NCBI GenBank assembly: GCA_948567375.1 | Contig: OX419762.1 | Location: forward strand, 35,259,034-35,323,033 | Length of the DNA: 64,000 nt | Origin: Lunularia cruciata | Lineage: Eukaryota > Streptophyta > Marchantiopsida > Lunulariales > Lunulariaceae | Reading direction: 5' to 3' | Shown here: positions 54,893 through 64,000 of the stretch, one piece after another | Layout: each line of letters begins with the position of its first letter | How positions within the stretch are numbered: the first letter of the stretch is position 1 | Program-made: the position numbers and the translations under genes | The notes under the pieces: model-generated | Told to the model about the DNA's origin: nothing | The model's database searches: none | Seen by the model: only the letters and a program-made list of their open reading frames with translations

Positions 54893-57233
54893 CTTTCTCT
54901 TTCTGGCGTGCTGACCATTCTGCTTTGTACGTAAGGATTCGTCTGAACACTCACATCCCCTGAAATGATCATTCCGATCTGCATATGAATATTTTTTGTC
55001 TCATGAACTTGCGAGGACGGGAAAATCATGATCTTAGCGTTGGAAGTCTATGTGATGATCTTGATGACTTCTAATCCAAGAGGTAATCGCTCATGCGAGT
55101 CTGACGTTAAAATTGGAATATCAGTATCCCCAACCCGTGGACTGTCGAAGTAGCTGAACCTAATCAACAATCTTTCAATGTCGACCTCGTTAGTTAGCTC
55201 CACGACTCTAGCATTTCCTTCACCACGGTTGCATTTCACGCCATCAACATATCGACGTGTTCCCGGACGTATGAAAATCACTGTCATCGTTTTAACCTCT
55301 CCTTCTTCCATTGCTCAAGAAAACATTTCTTAACGTGATGTAGCTCCACACAAGCTTATGATTCCAGTGCATTCGTGTAAAACTATACGGCTCTACACTT
55401 CTCCGTACATACAGTCACCTTCACGGATACAATGGGGGTTTCAATTAAGGGTCTACAATGCGAGGTTTCAACTAGGGGTTTACGGATATCCATACAACTT
55501 TAGAGGGGAAACCTAAAAAATCCCGTGAGGCACAGTGGGGAGACGAGGATTTTATGGGCAATAACCCAGAAGCCCGCGAAAACTTTATAGTTCATACTTT
55601 TTGTGACCCTTCAAGCTTTACCGGGTTAAAGACAACCCATACAATCTGAAGAAATTTGGTCAAACTTTTCACACATCCCAAATTATATCGCCTGGTTGTA
55701 CTTTACGAGAGTACTAATTGAAATTCTCCACCTCTTTCATAGATATGCATAAAATATTAGATAGAATTAAAAGTTGTACAGACTCTCACGAAAAACTTAT
55801 AAATTTTGCAATTGAAACCCTCTAATCTCTCCTAGTGACTAATGAATAGCGAACCCAAGACATAACCGTGCGAGAATACAAGGCAAAAGTTGACCTTCAC
55901 ACTCTATTAATAACCTTAAATTTCACACAAAATTGTTTTAAATAGATTTACAAGATTTGGTGTCTCACTTTGTATGAAATTTAATAATACATTTATTTTT
56001 ATATTTTCTAAAACTATCTCTGAATTTGATTAAATTGGAATTTCCTAAATGTATTCATTATTGTTTAGATTGTTTACTATTAGTTTAGTTGTAATCATAA
56101 TTATTAATTGTGATTTCACAAAGAAAATAAAGTGTACTTGAGATTTTAAAAAAAAAGTATTCTTTGGAAACAACAGGCCAACATTTGGTATTAGTCTTCT
56201 TTTGGTTGGGTTTTAAATATAAAACCAATGAGTGTACACAATCTGTAAATTAAAATATTCAATTCAAAAATATATTTTACTTTTAGATCATATTTTAATT
56301 TATTTTATATAAGATTTAATTTTTATTGTATTATTTTTAATATAATAAACCTTTTTAATAATTAATGAAACAATAAATTATATTTAATTAAAATAATTTT
56401 TTCTTAAGTTATTTTTTATTTAAAATAATTTTATTCATTATTATGATATTATCATATTATTAATTGATATTATTATAATATTATTATGATATGATACTAT
56501 TTTTAATATTTATTTTATATTTTAATATTTTATACTATTTATATTTAAAATACATTCGGAAATTATAATATAATTAATAAAAAAATTTATTTATTCTTGG
56601 AAATATATTAACTTTTTAAATATATTAACTTTTTTCAAACCTTGAGTACCCATTAGATAAATTAAAGATATCAAGGAGGATTGAAAACCATCCGTTTATC
56701 ACAATTATCAGGTTTACGGACTCCATCTTTACAACAGGGGGTTTCAGAAATAGGTTTGACGGATGTCTATGGGATAAATAACAAACTTTGTAATAATTTT
56801 TAGTGAACTCTGTAACGATACGAGATTGTAATAACTGAACGCTCTATAACTTCAGTTAAGGGATATATTTAGCAAATTGCATTCATTTATAAAAATCAAA
56901 TCATATGTTCCGGATATTTGGAATGCCGTAACTAAATAAATGATTGTCAGAAAGAGTGACGTGTTTCCTCAAGAGGGTGGCCACGTAACCATTTAGTCAC
57001 GTATTGATGATTTGGTTTCCGTATTCAAGATCCAAAATGGCCCCGCCCAACAATTCAAATTTGTAAACTCAAATTCACCACCTTCTGGAGCAAATGTGCG
57101 AGTTGTCAGGCAAGTAACGGCGGTTTTGTAGTTTTGCATTGGTGTGGGAAATGATCAGCGCCGCCGTGCGGCAACCAAGAAATTGATTAGAGTGCGATGA
57201 TTCTCACGCTAGGAGTGCAACAAACTTTTTGCA
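54893..57233. other. Mostly AT-rich spacer
   Basis: Apart from the 55048-55311 frame I see no gene. 55970-56640 is almost pure A/T. Similar GGGTTT/ACGGATATC-like phrases flank it (55440-55500 and 56700-56775). Confidence 0.4.
55048..55311 (-). CDS. Hypothetical short protein, 87 residues
   Basis: An ATG-initiated frame reads MEEGEVKTMTVIFIRPGTRR and VELTNEVDIERLLIRFSYFD. It has no stop, a mixed composition unlike the element relics, and no motif that I recognise. Nothing else (splice sites, neighbours) supports it, so it may be chance. Confidence 0.2.
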   Translation of the reverse strand: MEEGEVKTMTVIFIRPGTRRYVDGVKCNRGEGNARVVELTNEVDIERLLIRFSYFDSPRVGDTDIPILTSDSHERLPLGLEVIKIIT

Positions 57234-58541
57234 ATGGGAGATCAAGTACCTTGTTTTAGTGTAGGAGACTCCCTTATTGACGCTGATCCAGGACCTATAG
57301 AGTCATCTTTGGATTTGCAACCTCAACAGCCATTAGGGAAATTTGGGGACTTGTTGAGGATGGCTTCTTCTGTGCCTGGCAAAACCAAGGAGGATAAACA
57401 ATTTTGCATGGCAACACACCATTACAGCCAAATATTGGATTATTTGGAGGACCCCGAGCATTTTGCATAAATTCATGGTGGGAATTGCAAAAAGCATATT
57501 CAGAAATCAACCGCATTTAGTTTCATGGCAACCTTTTTGATTAGAGAGGGTATTGGATTTCCTACTTCTATGACAGGTGACAAACTATACAGTAAATGGT
57601 TGCAGTACATGAAACAGTACAAAGAAACTCGGGAGCTTAAGAACAAGGCTACGGGAGAAGGTCTCACCGAGAAGGAATATGGCAAAGGGTGGAGAACTAT
57701 AGAAGATAAATTGAATAGAATGTGCACGCATTTTGCAAGAATGGAAGCCATGTTTGGGACTGTTGCAAACATAAGTCCACCGGCAATGGTAAGTTTAGGA
57801 GATTGTAATCCTAATTCGAGCGAGATTTGCGAGGCTGGAAAGGAGGAGGTCCATGAAGGTGTGCATGAGTGCTCCCAATTCTCATCTCTTCTAGAAGTGG
57901 TGCTCCCTGACTCGGGCCCTGAGTTGGTCGCAAACACCCAAGGGGTGGAAAGTTTAGCAAGTGGCATGGAGAATGGAATCCTATCACCAGAGGATGAGTC
58001 TCCATTTGTTCCACCGACCGAGGACTCGCCTTTCATTACACCACCACCGCCTTTAATTTCTACAAGAGATGGATCCGATTGTGCAGACCAAGAAGGGGAA
58101 CGTGACCCAAAGAGGAGGAAAGGTGGAATATCTGCAAGTAAGGTACACAAGTTGTCACCTAGTATGTCATTGTCTCATGATTTAGCAAAAATTACCATGT
58201 TAAAGGCAGATAGTATAGAATCCAAAGAGAGGTTACGACTAGCTGAACTAGAAGCCACCAACATGAGGAAGAGAGAGAAAACAATGATGAGAATAGAAGC
58301 AGAGCGCGTTAGATTAGAGACAGAGAAGATGAAAATTGAAATTGAGAAAAAATTGAGCGCAGATAAAAGGAAAGCTAGGGCAGACAAACACAAATTTAAG
58401 GAGAAGAGTTTAGAATCAAAGCGCACTCATGAAATCAAAATGAGTCTCATACAAGCAATGAAAACTCTTGAGGAAATAAGTAACTATTTTAAAGTGCTCA
58501 CTCAGGTTCAACGTCCATCATACTCTACTGATAGTGAATAG
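57234..58541 (+). pseudogene. Myb/SANT-like (trihelix-type) protein gene with one in-frame stop
   Basis: The frame is open from ATG 57234 to TAG 58539-58541 except for one TAA at 57468-57470, and both halves are in the same frame (435 codons). Past the stop, residues read like a Myb/SANT-like third helix: KLYSKWLQYMKQYKETRELK and YGKGWRTIEDKLNRMCTHFA. A Pro/Ser/Glu-rich linker, a basic patch (RDPKRRKGG) and a long coiled coil (KERLRLAELEATNMRKREK onward) follow. This layout occurs in plant Harbinger partner proteins and related host proteins. An intron removing the stop, or a true loss of function, are both possible. Confidence 0.55.
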
Positions 58542-58844
58542 TATACCACCATGTAACCTTTATTATGATCATAATAAAGATGAGTTATGGAAACTTGATA
58601 AATGCTTCTAGTATCGGCTTGATGCAACTTGTTACCACTCTGTTCCTCACGAGTTTTTGTTTTTTATGTTGTCTTTACCACTCTGTTCCTGTCATGTCTT
58701 TCTTGCACAATAAGCCCAAGATGCCGCAAGTTGACGCTCATAGCCGCCCAAAACTATTTCTTGCCGCTAGTCACCGCTTGTCTCCGCTCAATCCAGTGCA
58801 ACACAGAAAACAAAATAAAGGCAAGTAAGTTGTCGTTTGTGCTT

Positions 58845-59110
58845 GTGGGCACTTGTGGGCGCTCGTAGCTGCTTGTTGGCACTCGTAGAAGCTAATGAGC
58901 GCTAGTAGGCGCTCGTGGTCGCTGGGTATGCACTCGTGGCCACTAGGTAGGCGTTAGTTGACGCTCGCGGCCACTAGGTGGCACTCGACGACGCTAGGAA
59001 AAACTCATGAAGTCGGTAGGCGCTCATCGGCGCTCGCCAGACATGGATTCATGGCTCGTAGTCGCTCGGAGGCGCTTATTGGCGCGCGTAGACGCTAAGG
59101 GCCGCTCATG
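58845..59110. repeat. GC-rich degenerate repeat, block 1
   Basis: The word GGCGCTCGT(A/G)G and close variants (GGCACTCGTAG, GGCGCTTATTGG) recur irregularly every 10-30 bp. The surrounding DNA is AT-rich. Confidence 0.7.
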
Positions 59111-59590
59111 ATGTGTTTAGGGTTGAGTGTTTAGAGAGAAATGGCACCCATATTTGTAAGGTTGACACGTTGGATACAAAAGGCACAATTGAGTATATAG
59201 CACATGAAAATACAAGAGTTAGACCACAATATGAGAGTTCACAAGTGTAAACTAAAACATAAATGTATACATGGGGAGAAATGAACATAATATGTATATA
59301 AATGGGGAGCCAATAGAACCTAAACCTATGACTATGGAGGTCAAGGAGGTGAAAAAGAAGAGGGAGATGCACTATGGTGTCTAAGTGCTACTATTGCATC
59401 CTCAAGTATACGACGGTATACATGATGTTGAATCCTAAATGGACTCAATGACCACCATAGGGGCCACTCGCTCTCATCCAAGTCTCGATGCCTGATACCA
59501 CTAGCAAGAAGAGGATAAGGGTCACAACTATAAGAACTCAATCTACCTAATGTCCACTCCTCTTCTACCCAACTAATAGCAGGCCTATTG

Positions 59591-60874
59591 TCATGGACAA
59601 AATCTGTCCAAAACACTCATCAAAGGGTCAAATGACCAAGTGTATGATGCTCTATGTACCCTATAAGGACGGAAGTGGGTAGGGTGGATAGCACCATGTA
59701 GATGGTTCCTATAATAAGAGAGTGCATAACTATCTATGATCAAAAGATCACGAAGAGGTAAACCTAATGAAGTCAGATGCTCATATGATCTAACTCTAAG
59801 TCCTCCAAACTCCAAATCTTGCTGTATATCTCTAGAGCACAAACATGCCATGAGACGAGACCTGGTGTGAACTCCCTTTGGGAGTTCAGACCACTGCCAC
59901 ATGCTCCGTAGCAACCACTCCACTCCATCCGGAGTAAGATCTATCCACAAGATAACCTCAAAGTGTAGCAAATAGAACTGGATGAAATGGCAAACACCAA
60001 GACGGGCCACCCACCCTACAGGCCTGGACTGTATGTGAGGGAACCAACCATGCGTAGTCGTCCCGCTCTCCCATGCACAAAAACCGATAGCACCACGAAT
60101 CCATAATGAACACATACAAGTAACATCCACAATAATAATCTTCTTCAATAGGAAGCCGAGGAAGAGGATACGTGGAATATACTCTCCTGATAGACAAATC
60201 CTCTCTCTAAACTCAGTCTGAGTGCCCTGAGTCTCCACACTATGAGGTAACACATGGGTGACATCAGTCTGGGTCTGCATCTCATGACGAGTATGGTTCT
60301 CGCGAGCAATAGTACGTAGTCTGGATCCAAGATAAGCCACACGAGCCCTCAAATGAGCTAGACTAATCTCACTCTCCTCTACATGAGCTCTCATCTAAGC
60401 TAGACTACTCTTGCTCTCCTCTATCTGAACATGTGCACTCTCACACCTCTCTATAGCATATGCTAACTCTTGTGCCTGATTATTTAACTGGAGCTTGTAA
60501 CCCTCCGTCATGGCAGCAGCACCTAGTATGTCCATGTCCAAGTCATCTAATCTCTGTTCTCTCTCCATCTCAGAAGTAAGCAAGGTCAGATGCCTCTCCT
60601 CCTTTGCAGCAAGTAAATCCTCTTGCTCACAAAGGATTCTCTCTTGCTCTAGCACTAATCTTTCTCTCTCCTCTACACTCTCCAATCTACTCTCACGCTC
60701 AAGCACTAATCTCTCTCTCTCCTTTACACTCTCTAGTCTGCTCTCACGCTCAAGGAGATTTCTCTCTCTACACTCAGCCACTTGAACACAATCATCTAAA
60801 ATGCGAGTGATGTCAACTGAACAGGAAGGAGGTGAAGGTACTTTGAAATGCATGGGGTCACCAACTCCCTCCAC
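59591..60874 (-). pseudogene. Coiled-coil protein reading frame with one in-frame TAG
   Basis: Two adjoining open pieces (60395-60874 and 59591-60394) are in the same frame, separated by TAG at 60395-60397. The first part is a charged coil with a 17-residue repeat (LERESRLESVKERERLV, LERESRLESVEERERLV). The second begins HVEESEISLAHLRARVAYLG and continues with a Trp/Cys-rich region (WIRGAIGFCAWESGTTTHGW). The start is GTG in the computed frame; the first ATG is at about 60853. I do not recognise the family. It may be a retroelement gag-like protein, by analogy with similar coils elsewhere in the window. Confidence 0.45.
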
Positions 60875-61137
60875 AGATGGAGGAAGTGGTGAAGGGGAAG
60901 AAGAGTGAAAAGGAGCTATTTCAACAAAGGGTAAGGGTTGTGTCTCAACATGAATCTGTTGAACACTTGTTCATGAGTGGTACATTTAGTTATCCATCAA
61001 GTACAAATTCATATTTGAATATACAAATATACAAGTTCACAAGTTCATTAATTCAAGCTTCTTAAATGAACTCATTTATTAAATCCGGCAATGGTATATA
61101 CAAAAGAACTTTGTATGTTTTCCAACATACAAATATA

Positions 61138-61140
<3 letters not shown>

Positions 61141-61196
<56 letters not shown>
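61141..61196. repeat. (AT)n microsatellite
   Basis: An uninterrupted AT run of 56 bases between two minus-strand reading frames. Confidence 0.95.
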
Positions 61197-61198
<2 letters not shown>

Positions 61199-61222
61199 CA
61201 AAAATCAAACCTAATCAATCAA

Positions 61223-61948
61223 TCACTCACCATCCTCATCATCCCCATCATCAATAGTCTCATCCTCATCTAAGCTATCTGCATCTTCATGATCATCACC
61301 ATGCTCTCCCTCGTGTATAATCTCCTCCTCTCCATCACTCAGGTACATCACGTCCTCCTCTAGAATGAAATCTCTCTCCACAAAGAGATGCATGAGTATC
61401 TGTCCAAGGAAGGTGACTCTGAACCTACGCCCCTTAGGACTCCTCACTTGGCTTTGCAAACTCCCCACCTCTGCAATGATAGCTCTAAAAGCTAACTCTC
61501 CCCAATCATAATCCTCCACACCAAATCTCCTCAACTTGGTCTTGGTGTTGAGTACCAAATGCCCATGTACAATCTTGGGCCTAATAGTGGGTGCAACTAG
61601 TGCACCCATCAACTGGAAGAAAGCTTTGAATGCAGGATATACACATTGCCTTGCAAGATATCTTTTTGCGACCTTGTCCCTTTGTGGAAACCAGTCTGAG
61701 ACAGGTATGTAAGGAACTGTCCTCCGTCTTGGTGTTCTCCCCCTAGGCATGGCAAGTGCATCTCTAACTATATTTGCAGTCAATTGAAATTGCCTACCTC
61801 TTACCAAACCTTGCAAGAGACCTTGTCCCATGAACTCACAAACTTTGTACATGGAATGACCTGCACAACCCACCAAAAATTTCAGCTCAAACTTTTGTCC
61901 CAAGGACTCAAACTCAAGGGTGTCGCTGGAAGGCGCTCGCGCACAATC
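61223..61948 (-). CDS. Uncharacterised protein with acidic tail, no ATG near its 5' end
   Basis: An unbroken frame of about 240 codons reads GQKFELKFLVGCAGHSMYKV, ANIVRDALAMPRGRTPRRR, and CVYPAFKAFFQLMGALVAPT, then YDWGELAFRAIIAEVGSLQS. It ends in a strongly acidic tail (DDHEDADSLDEDETIDDGDD). The preceding stop is at 61949-61951 and no ATG occurs before MYKV, so the frame is probably part of a larger or spliced protein. The middle loosely resembles the plant transposon-associated domain found beside Athila-like elements; I cannot confirm this. It is upstream of the coiled-coil frame on the same strand. Confidence 0.4.
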   Translation of the reverse strand, partial: DCARAPSSDTLEFESLGQKFELKFLVGCAGHSMYKVCEFMGQGLLQGLVRGRQFQLTANIVRDALAMPRGRTPRRRTVPYIPVSDWFPQRDKVAKRYLARQCVYPAFKAFFQLMGALVAPTIRPKIVHGHLVLNTKTKLRRFGVEDYDWGELAFRAIIAEVGSLQSQVRSPKGRRFRVTFLGQILMHLFVERDFILEEDVMYLSDGEEEIIHEGEHGDDHEDADSLDEDETIDDGDDEDGE

Positions 61949-61951
61949 TTA

Positions 61952-62470
61952 ACACACTAAAGAGTCACAGAGTGCCGCCAATAGCCACTAGGAGCTGCAA
62001 TCGAGAGACGCGCAATGACGCAAGGGGTGCTCCTAACCACCGGTGGCGCCCGCATGGCACCAGGAGGGCGCTTGAGGCCGTGCAGGGGCGCCCGTGGACG
62101 CTGCTCGTAGGCACAACTGTGCTAGATGGTGCTGCGGGACAGTGATGGGTTAAGCTGGGAACCGCACGGAGGTATTGGGTGTTGCGCAAGGTCATAGGAA
62201 GACGCTCGTGCAAGGGGTTAAGAGGATGGGGATAGGGATGCCGCTGGAAGATGCTCGTCAACGCACGACGACGCTGGTAGGCATTGCAGGATAGGGAGAG
62301 CCGCAAGTATGTTTGCGCAGCCCCGTGGGAGTGTTGGGTGCCGCACGGGGTTGATGGGTGCCACGGGGGGGCGCTAGGTGGCGCGCAGGGAAGGCGCTTG
62401 CGCACAAGGGTTAGGGTTTGGGATGGTGCTGGATGGCATGGGAGGATGCTGGGTGGCACTACAGGACAAG
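61952..62470. repeat. GC-rich degenerate repeat, block 2
   Basis: Recurrent GACGCTCGT, GGCGCTAGGTGGCGC, GGTGCTGGA words of the same style as block 1, over about 500 bp. It lies directly 5' of the 61223-61948 frame on the minus strand. Confidence 0.65.
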
Positions 62471-62926
62471 TTGGGAGGTGCTGATAATTTCAAAGCAATT
62501 TCTAGAAATAAAATGAACATATCAAGATGGAATGAAAAGAAAAGAATGAGGAATGTTTGAAAAGTACCTCTGGCCGTGGATAGTGAAGTCCAAGAGTTAT
62601 TTTCAGCCCCATCACATCTAGATAGATCTCCCGAATTCCCAAAATAGCAGTTTGAACTTGGTGTTTGTCCAGCTAGCACCACTTGATGAAATTGGTTGGG
62701 TGTTGAATGGCATGGAATGCTATGAGCCAATCTCCTTCCTGAGTATTTCTCATGTCGGGCCCGTCAACTATCTTTTTGTATCCCCAGATTATTGCCATGG
62801 TTGAAAATGAATGTGCTCTTCAACTCTTTTCTCTCTTCTCAATCACTCCTTGTTGCTTCTTGAGTTGTGCTTCAGCCAGCCAGTTTGCCTCTTTCCTTCC
62901 CCAGTCTTGAAATGTCTCACCTGCCC

Positions 62927-63020
62927 ACCCTCTGCCTTGCAAAATGACCCTCCAGCACACCCTCTGCCTTGCAAAATGACCCTCCAGCACACCCTCTGCC
63001 TCGCAAAATGACCCTCAAAA
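62927..63020. repeat. 32-bp tandem repeat, about three copies
   Basis: ACCCTCTGCC begins at 62927, 62959 and 62991. Each unit continues TTGCAAAATGACCCTC (CTCGC in the third). Confidence 0.88.
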
Positions 63021-63219
63021 TCACCCTTTCTCCTTCTAAGTACTCACTCGTGAAATTTTGCTTCCAACACCCCACACACTTGAGAATAAAGCTTTCAAAT
63101 GATAGGAATGGAAAAGAACACAAGTTTATATAACCCAGGCTGTCAGAAAAAAACTCAATCCCGAACATACTAAAATGTACACTTTGGAGGAAAAATTGCA
63201 TTTTTTCAACCAAAGAACC

Positions 63220-63440
63220 CAAATCCCAAGCGGCAACATGCGGCACTCCATGTCGCCAACCGGCGCATCCAAGCGTCGCATAATTCATGCAGTGCCTACT
63301 AGCACCGACCACCGGCGCATACCAATGCCTATGAGTGCATGTAATATGTGGTGTGCTCCCAGCATCCGCCAGCATCTATGAGCGCCACTCTTGATGACTT
63401 TTTTAAGTTTGTGAGTGGCACCCAACGTCTACGAGAGTCA
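63220..63440. repeat. GC-rich degenerate repeat, block 3 (inverted relative to block 1)
   Basis: CGGCGCATCC, CGGCGCATACC, AGCGCC and GCCAGCATC words; on the minus strand these give GGCGCTCATAG-type units like block 1. Confidence 0.5.
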
Positions 63441-63769
63441 TCTCCCGGTGTATGCAACATTGGCTCATTTTTCTCCAAGTGCACATAAGTGTAAACGGAG
63501 GACTTACAAATGTATAGATTAAGCTTCATAGAAAAAAAATTTGCATCCACATGATGTTCTTATCACAATATTACATCAAGATACACTCCTGGTCTAAGTT
63601 ACGAGACTATGAGATATGAGATGAATACTAAGAATATATATTTTATTATATGGAATCTCAATCAATCAATTGAGTATATCATCATTGTTATAATCAAGGC
63701 AATGTTGCATCACCCTTGATCTACTTTCTTCTCTACCAAGTTCTATACCCTAAAATGACATTTCTGAAT

Positions 63770-64000
63770 CTATTTGAGTCTCCTCTGTAAATCCATCATC
63801 GTCTCTGACCAAAGGTCAGACCTATTGATTAAAAAATTATGTAAAATAATACACACCGATACCCACTTTAACAAATAAGAATTTCTACTATTGTCTTTCA
63901 GTTGCACTCTTAGCTCACGAAGAGAATGCCATCTAGCTTTCAATACTCCTATACAATGCTCATTCATCACCTTGCCTTTGCTAAATATTTATTGAACTCT
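63770..64000 (-). pseudogene. PIF/Harbinger transposase, C-terminal part (cut by window edge)
   Basis: The minus strand reads VMNEHCIGVLKARWHSLREL, then VSVCIILHNFLI. This is the last conserved block of Harbinger (DDE) transposases, with the final catalytic Glu in MNEHCIG. FNKYLAKA just before it (63975-64000) is in another frame, so a frameshift lies near 63970. The gene runs off the right edge. Confidence 0.72.

Larger units (their letters stand above)
62471..63719. other. No supported gene; short repeats
   Basis: Includes the 32-bp tandem repeat (62927-63020) and GC-rich block 3 (63220-63440). The frames here have no recognisable domain. Confidence 0.4.

Overview
The window looks like nuclear DNA of a seed plant, most likely a gymnosperm (conifer-like). 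One ordinary plant gene with a spliced intron sits in dozens of kilobases of old, nested, mutation-riddled transposable elements. There are no bacterial operons. Lineage is an inference from plant-type Ty1/copia and Ty3/gypsy elements with tRNA-complementary primer sites, a plastid rRNA fragment, AT-rich spacers and the style of the decayed repeats.

Left part (1-8.7 kb): four or five pieces of one LINE family. One piece (1-528 plus 5242-5272) is split by an almost complete Ty1/copia element, Copia-1 (529-5241, minus strand), with LTRs, primer site, polypurine tract and a 5-bp target duplication. A plastid 23S rRNA fragment (7471-7803) lies between two oppositely oriented LINE copies. Region 9.4-21 kb: decayed minus-strand retrotransposons, namely a copia gag piece, a Ty3/gypsy gag-protease-RT-RNase H relic (about 12.2-17.2 kb), two related ~1 kb coding-like repeats 9 kb apart, and copies of a dispersed LTR-like repeat. 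Region 21-25 kb: low-content sequence with a ruined PIF/Harbinger transposase (minus).

Region 25-31.6 kb: the least repetitive stretch. It holds the best host gene, a two-exon Cys-rich/coiled-coil/BTB protein (27643-28937, plus). Region 31.7-46 kb: plus-strand elements in series, namely Copia-2, a gypsy element with a 693-bp LTR and tRNA-Asp-like primer site (35875-39001), a chromodomain-type gypsy element (39002-44234), then an inverted LTR relative with an unusual coding region (44235-46025). Region 46-50 kb: AT microsatellite, AT-rich DNA and unassigned DNA.

Region 50-55 kb: the longest LINE copy (49974 to about 53990, minus), interrupted by an LTR-like repeat. Its order is N-terminal C2H2 finger, reverse transcriptase, CCHC-like knuckle, C-terminal restriction-like endonuclease. 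That is the layout of R2-type LINEs rather than the L1/RTE LINEs usual in land plants. The family also carries two conserved 3' stem-loops, the first containing the stop codon. This is the most interesting system in the window. Region 57-64 kb: a Myb/SANT-like protein gene with one in-frame stop, two uncharacterised minus-strand reading frames, GC-rich degenerate repeats, tandem repeats, and the end of a Harbinger transposase at the right edge.

All element assignments come from reading translated motifs by eye. Boundaries without LTR termini or a target duplication are approximate.
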